Below the pieces are notes generated by a model, which was not told the DNA's origin, did no database searches, and saw nothing but the letters and a program-made list of their open reading frames with translations. Position numbers and translations under genes: made by a program. DNA of 28,322 nucleotides, taken from NCBI GenBank assembly GCA_023487605.1, contig JAMDEE010000016.1, positions 1 through 28,322 of the forward strand, given 5' to 3'. Each line of letters opens with the position of its first letter. The stretch's first letter is position 1. Shown piece by piece: positions 1 to 7,230 of the stretch. The DNA comes from Patescibacteria group bacterium (GTDB lineage Bacteria > Patescibacteriota > Microgenomatia > Levybacterales > UBA12049).

Positions 1-2
1 GA

Positions 3-344
3 GTCAGAAGATTTATAAGAAGAATCGGAGTAGATAATGTTAAGGACATGATGGATTTAAGGGTGGCAGACAGACTTGGGGGCGGAACCCAAACCGCGGA
101 AAGCTGGCGGCTTAAACTTTTTAAGGAGAAAGTGGAAGAACAGTTAAAACCCGCCCCGTTTTCCATAAACGATATGGCCGTTGACGGAAATGACGTCATG
201 AGAGAACTGCATATAAAACCAGGACCTGTTATCGGCAAAATATTGGAAAAACTTTTCGAGGAAGTTGACGAAGATTTATCCAAAAACAACAAGGATTATC
301 TGCTTGGAAGAATCAAAGAGTTAGGTAAAGAATATATTGATTAA
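3..344 (+). CDS. cca: CCA-adding tRNA nucleotidyltransferase, C-terminal fragment (5' end outside window)
   Basis: The reading frame is open from the first complete codon of the window, so the gene begins upstream; an internal ATG at 48 is not the real start. The visible 114 residues match the C-terminal region of the bacterial tRNA nucleotidyltransferase/poly(A) polymerase family: the R-x-A-D-R-x-G-G-G segment, then the basic helix region and the terminal P-G-P-x-I-G-K-I-L-x-x-L motif. The family adds or repairs the 3' CCA of tRNAs in the cytoplasm, but the catalytic head domain lies outside the window. Its stop codon (342-344) overlaps the stop of the convergent yqeY gene. Poly(A) polymerase or an HD-domain relative cannot be excluded without the N-terminus. 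Confidence 0.8.
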   Translation, partial: VRRFIRRIGVDNVKDMMDLRVADRLGGGTQTAESWRLKLFKEKVEEQLKPAPFSINDMAVDGNDVMRELHIKPGPVIGKILEKLFEEVDEDLSKNNKDYLLGRIKELGKEYID

Positions 345-796
345 GGCTTTAAAAGAGACTCCCGAACAAGCTTACTTACCAAGCTCCCGTCGGCTTTGCC
401 CTTAATTTTGGGCGAAAGATACCCCATTACTTTTCCCATATCGGAAACCGAACTAGCACCTGTATTTTGTATTGCCTCTCCGACAAGTTTTTTAATTGCA
501 TCTTCCCCTAATTGCTCGGGCAAATAAGTTTTTAATATTTCCAGTTCTTTTTCTTCTTTATCTACCAGCTCCTGTCTATTGGCATTTTTATATTGCTCTA
601 TGGAGTCATTCCTTTGTTTTACTTCTTTTTGGATAACCGATAAAATATCTTCCGGTGTTGCTTCGTATCCTGCTCCGCCTTTTTGAATTTCGTAATAATT
701 AATTGCCGAAAGAAGAAGCCTTAAAACGGAAGTTTTTAATTCGTTTTTTGCAAGCATTGACTGTTTTAAGTCTTCCCGGAGTTTTTGTTTATTCAT
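341..796 (-). CDS. yqeY: GatB/YqeY domain protein
   Basis: 151 aa, the usual length of stand-alone YqeY proteins. It opens with the typical L-x-x-D-L-K-x-(S/A)-M-x-x-(K/R) helix, continues with S-V-L-R-L-L-L-S-A-I and K-E-V-K-Q-R-x-D-S-I, and ends with a C-terminal helical domain containing M-G-K-V-M-G. The domain resembles the tRNA-binding tail of the GatB subunit of the Asp/Glu-tRNA amidotransferase; the role of the free-standing protein is not firmly known. It is the last gene of the DUF4446-to-yqeY operon, overlaps metK by ATGA, and converges on the cca fragment with overlapping stops. Confidence 0.9.
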   Translation of the reverse strand: MNKQKLREDLKQSMLAKNELKTSVLRLLLSAINYYEIQKGGAGYEATPEDILSVIQKEVKQRNDSIEQYKNANRQELVDKEEKELEILKTYLPEQLGEDAIKKLVGEAIQNTGASSVSDMGKVMGYLSPKIKGKADGSLVSKLVRESLLKP

Positions 797-1980
797 ATTT
801 TTGCGTATTTTCTAAGCACTTTAATCTTATCAGTCTTTTCCCATGGCAAGTCAAGTTCCGGTCTTCCAAAGTGCCCGTAAGCCGCAATCTGTCTATAAAT
901 AGGCCTTCTTAAATTAAGGTTTTTTATTATCATTCCTGGTCTTAAATCAAACACTTTGGTAATAATCCCGCTTAATTTTTCATCGTCTATTTTCCCCGTA
1001 CCAAAAGTATCAACGAATACGGAAAAGGGCTCGGGTTTACCTATTGCATAAGCAATTTGTATTTCGCATACACTGGCTAATCCTGCTGCAACAATATTTT
1101 TAGCGACATATCTTGCCATATACTGTGCACTTCTGTCTACCTTTGTAGGGTCTTTGCCGGAAAATGCTCCTCCACCGTGTTTTGCGTACCCACCATAAGT
1201 ATCGACGATAATTTTTCTTCCCGTTAAACCGGTGTCCCCTTGCGGCCCGCCTACCACAAATCTTCCCGTTGTGTTTATAAAATATTCCGTTTTTTTGTCT
1301 ACAAGTTTTTTGGGAAGAACAGGGAGAATTACTTTTTTGATTATCTCTTTACGTAAGTTTTCTTGCTTGACGCCTTCATCGTGCTGTGCGGCAATCAATA
1401 CCCTGTCAATTCTTTTGGGATTTCCGTTTTCATATTCAATTGTCACCTGGGTTTTACCGTCGGGACGGAGCCCTTTGACTATTTTTTTCTTTCTGACTTC
1501 GGAAAGACGTTTGGCAAGATTGTGGGATAAGACGATGGGCAGAGGCATTAATTCTTTTGTTTCGTTGCAGGCAAAACCAAACATCAAGCCCTGATCACCG
1601 GCCCCCAAATTCTCCAGGTCTTCTTTGATAATTTTTCCGCTTACCTCTTCCTTATAACTATCTACCCCCCTTGCTATATCTCCGGATTGGGCATGGATTG
1701 CGGTTGACACCCCGCTTGTTTCCCAGTGAAAACCATATCTGGCATCGGTATATCCAATGTCTTTAATTACATTTCTTACAACCTGAGGAATTTCAACATA
1801 AGCATTTGTCGTTACTTCTCCCGCAATAAAAATTACGCCGTTTGTTATCAACGCTTCAACGGCAACACGGGAAAGCGGGTCTTTTTTGATTAGCTCATCA
1901 AGGATTGCGTCTGCAATCTGATCACAAATTTTATCGGGGTGTCCCTCCGTAACCGACTCGGAGGTAAAATATTTCTTCAT
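793..1980 (-). CDS. metK: S-adenosylmethionine synthetase
   Basis: 395 aa, full length. It makes S-adenosylmethionine from methionine and ATP in the cytoplasm. Visible signatures are G-H-P-D-K-I-C-D-Q near residue 14, the G-A-G-D-Q-G-L-M-F-G hexapeptide region, and G-G-G-A-F-S-G-K-D-P-T-K-V-D-R-S near residue 270, which hold the metal- and ATP-binding residues. It overlaps secF upstream and yqeY downstream by ATGA, so it is translated from the polycistronic message and has no leader of its own in which a SAM riboswitch could sit. The stop is TGA, showing UGA is a stop in this organism. Confidence 0.97.
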   Translation of the reverse strand: MKKYFTSESVTEGHPDKICDQIADAILDELIKKDPLSRVAVEALITNGVIFIAGEVTTNAYVEIPQVVRNVIKDIGYTDARYGFHWETSGVSTAIHAQSGDIARGVDSYKEEVSGKIIKEDLENLGAGDQGLMFGFACNETKELMPLPIVLSHNLAKRLSEVRKKKIVKGLRPDGKTQVTIEYENGNPKRIDRVLIAAQHDEGVKQENLRKEIIKKVILPVLPKKLVDKKTEYFINTTGRFVVGGPQGDTGLTGRKIIVDTYGGYAKHGGGAFSGKDPTKVDRSAQYMARYVAKNIVAAGLASVCEIQIAYAIGKPEPFSVFVDTFGTGKIDDEKLSGIITKVFDLRPGMIIKNLNLRRPIYRQIAAYGHFGRPELDLPWEKTDKIKVLRKYAKI

Positions 1981-2882
1981 TTCTTTTTACTAAACTTATC
2001 GCTTAGCTCCTGCCAGACAACCAGAAGAGGAGAGGCGTTGAAAATTGAAGAATATGTTCCGCTAATTACCCCTACAAGAAGAGCTACTACAAACCATCTA
2101 ATGCTATCTCCTCCAAACAAAAGTAAAGCCAGCAAGACCAAAACAACCGTTAAGGAAGTATTCAGAGAGCGGTCAAGGGTTTGTAATATCGATTCATTAA
2201 CAACTTTGGAAAAGGGCAAACCGCTGACTCTTCTTAAATTTTCTCTAATCCTGTCAAAAACAACAATCGTGTCATGGACGGAAAATCCGATAACCGTAAG
2301 AAGCGCTGTAAGGAATAAACTGTCCACTTCGACTCCGAAAAAATGCCCCAAAATAGCAAATATTCCGACAACCACCAATACGTCGTGAACAAGCGCAATG
2401 ATTGCACAAATTCCAAAACGGAAACTGCTCGCGGGCTTCGGAACTTTTCTAAAAGACCATGTTATATATAAAATAATAAAAAGCGAAGCAATAATTACTG
2501 CAAGGATGGCATTTGTAGTTGTTTCTGCTCCGATTGTGGGGCCTATTGATTCAAACTCTTCCTGTTTTGCACCTTTAATCCGGTTACCCAGATCCGACAC
2601 AAATCTTTTATCCTGTGTCTGGTCCATCAACTGTGTACGCACCAAAACCAGATTGCTGGAAGTTTGGGTGCTTGATACCCTTAAACCTTCTTTTTGTAAA
2701 ATACCCGCTACGGAATTTGCGGCTTTTTGGTCTGCCTGCTTGGGCACAGAAACGGTAATCATAGTTCCGCCGGTAAAATCAATTGACAGATTAAGCCCAA
2801 ACAAAAGCAGGGAAATAACTCCAGGAATAATTACTATTAAAGACAATAGAAAATATAAATATTTTTTTCCGATTATATCCAT
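1977..2882 (-). CDS. secF: Protein translocase subunit SecF
   Basis: 301 aa, normal for SecF. N-terminal membrane segment, then the S-I-D-F-T-G-G-T-M motif (about residues 33-41), a periplasm-type extracytoplasmic domain, and five more membrane segments. The conserved A-L-V-H-D-V and G-F-S-V-H-D-T-I-V-V-F-D-R-I-R-E-N motifs of the proton-conducting core are present. With SecD it pulls on exported proteins using the ion gradient. It lies 57 bp downstream of secD; that AT-rich gap has a weak inverted repeat (2888-2894 with 2914-2920) but no clear promoter or terminator. Confidence 0.96.
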   Translation of the reverse strand: MDIIGKKYLYFLLSLIVIIPGVISLLLFGLNLSIDFTGGTMITVSVPKQADQKAANSVAGILQKEGLRVSSTQTSSNLVLVRTQLMDQTQDKRFVSDLGNRIKGAKQEEFESIGPTIGAETTTNAILAVIIASLFIILYITWSFRKVPKPASSFRFGICAIIALVHDVLVVVGIFAILGHFFGVEVDSLFLTALLTVIGFSVHDTIVVFDRIRENLRRVSGLPFSKVVNESILQTLDRSLNTSLTVVLVLLALLLFGGDSIRWFVVALLVGVISGTYSSIFNASPLLVVWQELSDKFSKKK

Positions 2883-2939
2883 AGTTTATTTACTGTTTAC
2901 GATTTTAAAAAATAGTAAATCATAATTTGTAATTAGCAA

Positions 2940-4295
2940 TTATTTGTATACCACCCTTAAAAAAGTTCTCGTAACCACAATGGCTGAAAACATGGAAATC
3001 AAAACTCCTATCGCAAGAACCAAAGCAAACCCCTTAACCGAGCCTGTACCAAACTTATATAAAACAGCACTTGTTATAAGAGTTGAAACGTTCGAATCCC
3101 TAATGGACGTCCATGCTCTCGAAAAACCTATTTCTATTGCCGCATCCCTTGGTTTACCCAAGCGTTTTTCTTCCTTCATCCTTTCGAAAATTAAAATATT
3201 TGCGTCTACCGCCATACCTATAGACAAGATAAATCCTGCAATACCCGAAAGAGTCAATGTTACTCCGTATGGAGTCAGAGAACTCAATTTAAAAATTGCC
3301 AAAACAAAAAGTGTATAAAGGGTTAATGCAACGCTGGCAATAATACCCGACCTTCCGTATAAAATGCTCATAAATAACACAATTATTATGAAGCCTAAAA
3401 TTCCGGCAACAAGACTTTTTTGCAATGAGGATAACCCGAGTGTCGGACCGACAACCTGACTTTGCAGAAGTGTTAAGGAAACAGGCAGGGCTCCGGCGTT
3501 TAGCTCGGTACTTAGCTGGCTTGCTTGATTGGTGGTGAAGCTTCCGCTTATCACCGCATCCCCTGTTAAAATTGCAGTTTGTACCGTCGGTGCTTCGATT
3601 AGCTGGTTGTCTAAGACTATGGCAAGAGGTTTGTTTATATTTCTTTTGGTTATATCGGCAAATTTCTGCTGTCCTTGGGAAGTAAATACCAATTGCACCT
3701 GAGGTTTACCCGTATTCTGGTCGAATGTTACGCTTGTTTGCTGGATATCGCTTCCCGTTAAATTTGTTTTATGGGGATTAGTTAAAACGCTTGTAAGCCC
3801 CAACGGCAAAGCGGATGAAGATGCTATTTTTGCGCTGCCGCTTGCTCCCTCTTCCCAAAACGAAAGCTGGGCAGTTGTGCCGACTATGCCTTCCGCCTGA
3901 TTAAGGTCGGAGATACCGGGAAGTTCTACAATTATTCTTGATTGGCCGTTTGAAAGGGTTGCTGTTTGGACTATCGGTTCGGAAACACCAAAAAGATTAA
4001 CTCTTCTCTCAATAACCGTCTGTTCCGCTTTTAAAGCACTTGACTGCTGCCCTGACGGAATCCCCGTCATGTCCGCCTGATAAGTCAAACTTGTTCCGCC
4101 CTGAATATCCAAACCTTTTCTAAACTCCAAGTTGTTGTTTATGCCGACAGTGTGCAAAAAAGTGTTTATATCAAAGCTTATTTTCTTATTTATCAAACCG
4201 ACGTAAAAATTGTTTATGGGGGGGATATCAACCAAAACAGCCACAATTGTAAGTGCGATTATAAACCACAAAAGTAAACGCGGATTTTTTCTCAT
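2940..4295 (-). CDS. secD: Protein translocase subunit SecD
   Basis: 451 aa, in the range of short, Gram-positive-type SecD. One N-terminal membrane segment (about 8-25), the G-L-D-I-Q-G-G-T-S-L motif (61-70; usually G-L-D-L-x-G-G), a large extracytoplasmic domain and a C-terminal block of five membrane segments containing the G-M-A-V-D-A-N-I-L-I-F-E-R core motif. SecDF assists SecYEG/SecA-driven export. The start is supported by a Shine-Dalgarno sequence GAGGAGA at 4306-4312, 10 nt from the ATG, although this lies inside the preceding gene, which overlaps by ATGA. Confidence 0.96.
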   Translation of the reverse strand: MRKNPRLLLWFIIALTIVAVLVDIPPINNFYVGLINKKISFDINTFLHTVGINNNLEFRKGLDIQGGTSLTYQADMTGIPSGQQSSALKAEQTVIERRVNLFGVSEPIVQTATLSNGQSRIIVELPGISDLNQAEGIVGTTAQLSFWEEGASGSAKIASSSALPLGLTSVLTNPHKTNLTGSDIQQTSVTFDQNTGKPQVQLVFTSQGQQKFADITKRNINKPLAIVLDNQLIEAPTVQTAILTGDAVISGSFTTNQASQLSTELNAGALPVSLTLLQSQVVGPTLGLSSLQKSLVAGILGFIIIVLFMSILYGRSGIIASVALTLYTLFVLAIFKLSSLTPYGVTLTLSGIAGFILSIGMAVDANILIFERMKEEKRLGKPRDAAIEIGFSRAWTSIRDSNVSTLITSAVLYKFGTGSVKGFALVLAIGVLISMFSAIVVTRTFLRVVYK

Positions 4296-4867
4296 GAAAG
4301 CATACTCTCCTCATCGCCAATCAGCATTATACGGGAACCGGAAAGAATCGAAACAATAAAAGGGTCGCGCTTTTTCTTTCTAAAATCAAATTCGTCTTCG
4401 GTCATAACCGTATAGTTTATTTCCGTCTCCAACTTTTTTTCTTCCTCTCTGATTAATAGTGCTAATTCGGGCAAAACTACCGTTCCTACAATAAGGAAAT
4501 CTACTTCGTCGGGTTCATTTTTTATTCTTCTGATAAATTTCCCGGAGAACATTGCATATTTTATTTTTCCAAGCTTAACTCTGTTCTTTAAAATTTCTGC
4601 TCCCAAGCCAATACTTTTAGACCCCATCCTTAAAAGATCATAATAGAATGGGTAATTTCTGTTCAAAGAATAATATACCCTGTTGGCGCGGGGTTCTTTT
4701 ACAAGTACTCCTTTTTTTTCAAGATAAAAAAGCTCGCGCCTTACGGCATTAATCTCGTCACCTGTTTTTCTGACCAAGTCCCTAACGTGGTACATCGAAG
4801 AAGGCGATGCGAAGAAAACGTTTAACAATCTTACTCTGGATTTAGATGTAATAAGATCTGAAAACAT
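4292..4867 (-). CDS. Winged-helix protein with degenerate nucleotidyltransferase-like domain
   Basis: The frame can be opened at a TTG at 4927, but the ATG at 4867 (191 aa) starts exactly at the conserved wHTH segment, so I prefer it. Residues 1-80 look like a winged helix (S-K-S-R-V-R-L-L, helix-turn-helix, then the basic wing R-A-N-R-V-Y-Y-S-L). Residues 95-190 resemble the MNT/KNTase nucleotidyltransferase fold, but the G-S motif reads S-G-K and the D-x-D position reads D-E-V-D-F-L-I-V-G, so catalysis is doubtful. Such fusions are common in archaea and CPR; their function is unknown to me. It overlaps secD by ATGA and could regulate the operon or bind a small ligand. Confidence 0.75.
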   Translation of the reverse strand: MFSDLITSKSRVRLLNVFFASPSSMYHVRDLVRKTGDEINAVRRELFYLEKKGVLVKEPRANRVYYSLNRNYPFYYDLLRMGSKSIGLGAEILKNRVKLGKIKYAMFSGKFIRRIKNEPDEVDFLIVGTVVLPELALLIREEEKKLETEINYTVMTEDEFDFRKKKRDPFIVSILSGSRIMLIGDEESMLS

Positions 4868-4944
4868 AATTTGTTCTATCTGAAGTTTATGAGGATTAAT
4901 ATACAACAAAAATAGTGCAATAAGCAACTATCAATATTGCATCT
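4868..4944 (-). promoter_or_regulatory. Possible internal promoter / weak attenuator before the wHTH gene
   Basis: If the wHTH gene starts at 4867, a 77-bp AT-rich gap follows the DUF3048 gene. On the minus strand it holds a short inverted repeat GCAATA/TATTGC (4917-4922 with 4935-4940, 12-nt loop) followed by a T-rich run, and a TATATT box preceded at 18 bp by TTGCTT. This could be a weak terminator followed by an internal promoter, but both signals are poor matches. Confidence 0.25.
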
Positions 4945-6120
4945 TTATTTAACCGTAACTACACCATCCGTAGGTAATATTTCAAACCACATTAATCCTC
5001 TGTCAAATTTAATTTGATTACCATTTTGGTCGGTTAAAATAGTTCTTGAAGTTCTGGAATCTTTTTCCCATGTCGCATGAATTTCTTTACCATCCATAAA
5101 CACCAGTGCTTTACCCGTACCCTTATCCGCATATAATAGATGAACATTATCGGGGTATCCGTCATTTGCATGAGATTCTTCCATAAATAGTACGATTATA
5201 TTTTTGGCAGTTAACTGTTTATTTGTATCCCTGTCTACATGAGGCACTCCTCCGTTATTTCTTTTATAAAGATTCGTTGACGGATCATATGTCCAGTCAA
5301 CATAATAGTTCGGGTCTCCTGTCCAAAATTCCAGATGGATTGTTTGGGCAGACGGCCTTGACGATGAAGCAGCATCGGCTTTAAAAGTATACGGAACAAA
5401 ACCTTTGGTCCATGGAGTTCCGTCTTTGGAAACGTTAGTTAATCCTCTTGTCGCAGCCAATGCCCAAAGCTTGTCTACGGTCGAATACATCGTGTGTTCC
5501 GTTGCCGCTACATGACCGTTTCTTGTGTAATCTCTCCAAAAAGTAGGAAACCCGATTGAAAATTGGTTCATATCATTGTAGTTTGTCCAACCGTAAGTAT
5601 CTATTTGCCCAAGCGCATTGGCGGGCCCCGGCTGGTTTGCTCCGCCTACATGGGCATAAAGAGGGTAATTACCATATTCGGAGATAAAATCCACAAAGTA
5701 CGTACGCGCGGAACGGACCGGACCTACTTCCCCAGCGTCCTGACAGTAAAATACAGCCAAAAATCTTGTAATTCCTCCTTCCGCAACCGCTTCATAGATA
5801 ACATCCGCTCCCGAAAGACCCGATTGGGGCCTCGCATCAACATGGTTCTCTATCATTACACCTAAAGGTCTATGCTTCAGCCACCACTGCTCCTGTTGTG
5901 TTGAGTATAATTCCCCGTTAAGAGGACATGCTTGGGTTTTGGGAAGGCTATTGCTAAACTGAGTTTGCCCATTAGCTCCAACAGTTGGCACGGGAACGGG
6001 AGAGGCTATATTTTGAGAAGATACACTTCTTGAAAATAAAAAATAAGAAAAACCTGTAGCTAGGATATAAATCAATACCGCCAAGCCGATTGTTAGAATT
6101 TTCTTTTTCTTTTTATCCAT
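4945..6120 (-). CDS. DUF3048 (YerB-like) membrane-anchored extracytoplasmic protein
   Basis: 391 aa. A lysine-rich start and one membrane segment (about 9-29) are followed by a P/S/T-rich linker to about residue 65 and then the DUF3048 domain. Diagnostic segments are R-P-L-G-V-M-I-E-N, A-R-P-Q-S-G-L, A-D-V-I-Y-E-A-x-A-E-G-G-I-T-R-F and G-P-V-R-S-A-R. The C-terminal half fits the usual second DUF3048 domain, with F-D-R-G-L-M-W-F-E near the end. YerB-type proteins are surface lipoproteins or anchored proteins of unknown function; there is no lipobox here. It lies 3 bp after DUF4446 and before the wHTH gene, secD and secF. Confidence 0.88.
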   Translation of the reverse strand: MDKKKKKILTIGLAVLIYILATGFSYFLFSRSVSSQNIASPVPVPTVGANGQTQFSNSLPKTQACPLNGELYSTQQEQWWLKHRPLGVMIENHVDARPQSGLSGADVIYEAVAEGGITRFLAVFYCQDAGEVGPVRSARTYFVDFISEYGNYPLYAHVGGANQPGPANALGQIDTYGWTNYNDMNQFSIGFPTFWRDYTRNGHVAATEHTMYSTVDKLWALAATRGLTNVSKDGTPWTKGFVPYTFKADAASSSRPSAQTIHLEFWTGDPNYYVDWTYDPSTNLYKRNNGGVPHVDRDTNKQLTAKNIIVLFMEESHANDGYPDNVHLLYADKGTGKALVFMDGKEIHATWEKDSRTSRTILTDQNGNQIKFDRGLMWFEILPTDGVVTVK

Positions 6121-6123
6121 AAA

Positions 6124-6588
6124 TTATTTCTCAAACCCGGTTTCTTTAAGAGCTTTTTTTTCTTCGTCTGTTAACTCATGCTCTATTCCTTTACCGTTGA
6201 CGACTTTTTTTGCATACCATCTGGTACCCGAACGCGAATAAAGACCCGACATTATGACGCCTGTATTATTTCCGTCGACTAAGGATAATACAAAACTTTG
6301 GTCTCCGCCCGTATCTTTAAAAGGATTAAAGCGGACTAAGCCTACTTTTTGGATATGTAAAAAACCGTCTTTTTCAATTCTATCACAATAATTCTTTAAA
6401 AAATCAACGTCTTTTTTTGTTAGTTCCGAGTCCTTTAAAAGTTTTTCCAAGACTGCTTTTAAGCTTTTCTCGCTTACTCCTTTTGTTAGATTATTATAGT
6501 GGGAAAGAGTTCTCCAAAAAAATATCGTCAGAATTAAAAGCCAAAAAAATAGAACTCCTAGTCCAACCATTACCAATTCGGATGCCAT
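6124..6588 (-). CDS. DUF4446 family one-pass membrane protein
   Basis: 154 aa. One N-terminal membrane segment (about 5-27), a short predicted helical stretch, then a soluble domain with the family pattern I-x-K-V-G-L-V-R-F-N-P-F-x-D-T-G-G-D-Q-S-F and L-D-x-x-x-x-G-V-(I/V)-x-S-x-x-x-R, here V-D-G-N-N-T-G-V-I-M-S-G-L-Y-S-R. DUF4446 is found in Firmicutes and CPR bacteria; its function is unknown. First gene of the secDF-metK operon. There is no Shine-Dalgarno sequence, and the -10 box lies 12 nt from the ATG, so the leader is predicted to be only about five nt. Confidence 0.88.
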   Translation of the reverse strand: MASELVMVGLGVLFFWLLILTIFFWRTLSHYNNLTKGVSEKSLKAVLEKLLKDSELTKKDVDFLKNYCDRIEKDGFLHIQKVGLVRFNPFKDTGGDQSFVLSLVDGNNTGVIMSGLYSRSGTRWYAKKVVNGKGIEHELTDEEKKALKETGFEK

Positions 6589-6600
6589 AGATATTTATTT

Positions 6601-6629
6601 ATCTTAGCCTCTTGACAGCTTCGTGTCAA
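6601..6629 (-). promoter_or_regulatory. Promoter of the DUF4446-secDF-metK-yqeY operon
   Basis: On the minus strand: -35 TTGACA (6629-6624, perfect consensus), 17-bp spacer, -10 TAAGAT (6606-6601, 4 of 6). The predicted start of transcription is near 6594, about six nt before the ATG at 6588. Its -35 box is the mirror image of the -35 of the divergent promoter. Confidence 0.7.
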
Positions 6630-6640
6630 TAGTGTAATCT
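6612..6640 (+). promoter_or_regulatory. Promoter of the 107-aa protein / DUF5679 unit
   Basis: Plus strand: -35 TTGACA (6612-6617), 17-bp spacer, -10 TAATCT (6635-6640); an overlapping TGTAAT (6633-6638) is an alternative -10 with a 15-bp spacer. The predicted transcription start is about 6647 and the ATG is at 6652. The two -35 boxes form the inverted repeat TTGACA-6 nt-TGTCAA at 6612-6629. Confidence 0.7.
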
Positions 6641-6651
6641 AGGCTTCTAGC

Positions 6652-6975
6652 ATGGCTAAAAAGAAAAAAACTCGTCAACAAAAAATAATTGCCGATCTTA
6701 GACGCCAACTTTATACCTCACAAATAAAATATGCGCCTCTTGAAATAAAAACGGAAAAAAATACCCAATCGGTATCAATTACTTTACCAAAGCAGCCAAG
6801 TTTAAATACAACCATACCTAAAATACCGGCTCCCGCATTTACAAATACTTATCCATATCTTGCGAAAGATTTAAAAAAAACTGCTATTTTGACAACTGCA
6901 ATATTTGCGGCGCAACTAATTTTATTCTTTACGTTGGTAAACCACATAATTGTAATTCCCGGATTAACCTATTGA
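6652..6975 (+). CDS. Small basic one-pass membrane protein, unknown function
   Basis: 107 aa. A strongly basic N-terminus (M-A-K-K-K-K-T-R-Q-Q-K), a predicted helix to about residue 25, a proline/threonine-rich middle (48-68) and one membrane segment (about 77-103) at the very C-terminus, like a tail-anchored protein. I do not recognise a named family, though similar basic small proteins are common in CPR genomes. The start has no Shine-Dalgarno sequence, but a consensus-like promoter sits just upstream, giving a nearly leaderless message. It is followed after 20 bp by the DUF5679 gene. Confidence 0.8.
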   Translation: MAKKKKTRQQKIIADLRRQLYTSQIKYAPLEIKTEKNTQSVSITLPKQPSLNTTIPKIPAPAFTNTYPYLAKDLKKTAILTTAIFAAQLILFFTLVNHIIVIPGLTY

Positions 6976-6995
6976 TGAAGGGGGGTGAAAATATT

Positions 6996-7136
6996 ATGGC
7001 ATCCATGTATTGTGTTAAGTGCAGACAGAAGAGAGAAGATCCAAATGCGGTAAAGGTAACCATGAAAAATGGCAAACCGGCTCTCAAAGGCAAATGCCCA
7101 GTCTGCGGTACAGGAATGTACAAGATTGGAGGCTAA
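6996..7136 (+). CDS. DUF5679 small zinc-ribbon protein
   Basis: 46 aa, too short for most gene callers. It has two C-x-x-C knuckles (Cys6/Cys9 and Cys35/Cys38) flanking a basic hairpin region, and a glycine-rich C-terminus (C-P-V-C-G-T-G-M-Y-K-I-G). This is the DUF5679 pattern, a single zinc ribbon whose function is unknown; nucleic-acid or ribosome binding is a guess. The start is well supported: a strong Shine-Dalgarno GGGGGTGA lies at 6981-6988, seven nt before the ATG, in contrast to its leaderless neighbour upstream. Confidence 0.88.
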   Translation: MASMYCVKCRQKREDPNAVKVTMKNGKPALKGKCPVCGTGMYKIGG

Positions 7137-7140
7137 TTTT

Positions 7141-7220
7141 CTTGGAGGTCCTTCGAAGGAGTGGAGTTGCCTACGGCAACGAGCTCGCTTGTTTGACAGG
7201 CGTAGCGCAATTCCTTCAAG
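7141..7220 (+). ncRNA. Candidate structured RNA or palindromic element in the 3' UTR of the DUF5679 unit
   Basis: This segment is clearly more GC-rich than its surroundings and folds extensively. P1: 7141-7146 pairs with 7215-7220 (one G-U). P2: the self-complementary TCCTTCGAAGGA at 7149-7160. P3: 7163-7175 pairs with 7201-7214, 13 pairs with a single bulged C at 7206, capped by a smaller stem 7177-7181/7186-7191. A competing hairpin GTTGCC-TAC-GGCAAC (7166-7180) uses one side of P3, so two folds are possible. The segment is not needed for coding on either strand and is followed directly by an intrinsic terminator. It could be a 3'-UTR sRNA, an mRNA stabiliser or one copy of a dispersed palindromic repeat. 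Confidence 0.5.
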
Positions 7221-7230
7221 AAATAATAGA

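Noticed and set aside
1939..2388. 149-aa open frame on the plus strand across metK and secF
   Set aside because: It lies fully antisense to two strongly conserved genes, its composition is that of a mirrored frame, and it has no ribosome binding site or recognisable domain.
1981..2882. SAM riboswitch ahead of metK
   Set aside because: metK overlaps secF by four nt, so there is no untranslated leader where a riboswitch could act.
2883..2939. Separate promoter or terminator between secD and secF
   Set aside because: Only a loose AT-rich inverted repeat and poor -10/-35 matches are visible, so I do not call a site.
4868..4927. Longer N-terminus of the wHTH protein from the TTG at 4927
   Set aside because: It would add 20 mostly hydrophobic residues not expected in a winged-helix protein, and an ATG starts right at the conserved part.
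7149..7160. tRNA T-arm-like TTCGAA within the structured segment
   Set aside because: No acceptor, D or anticodon arms can be placed around it, so a tRNA or tRNA remnant is not supported.
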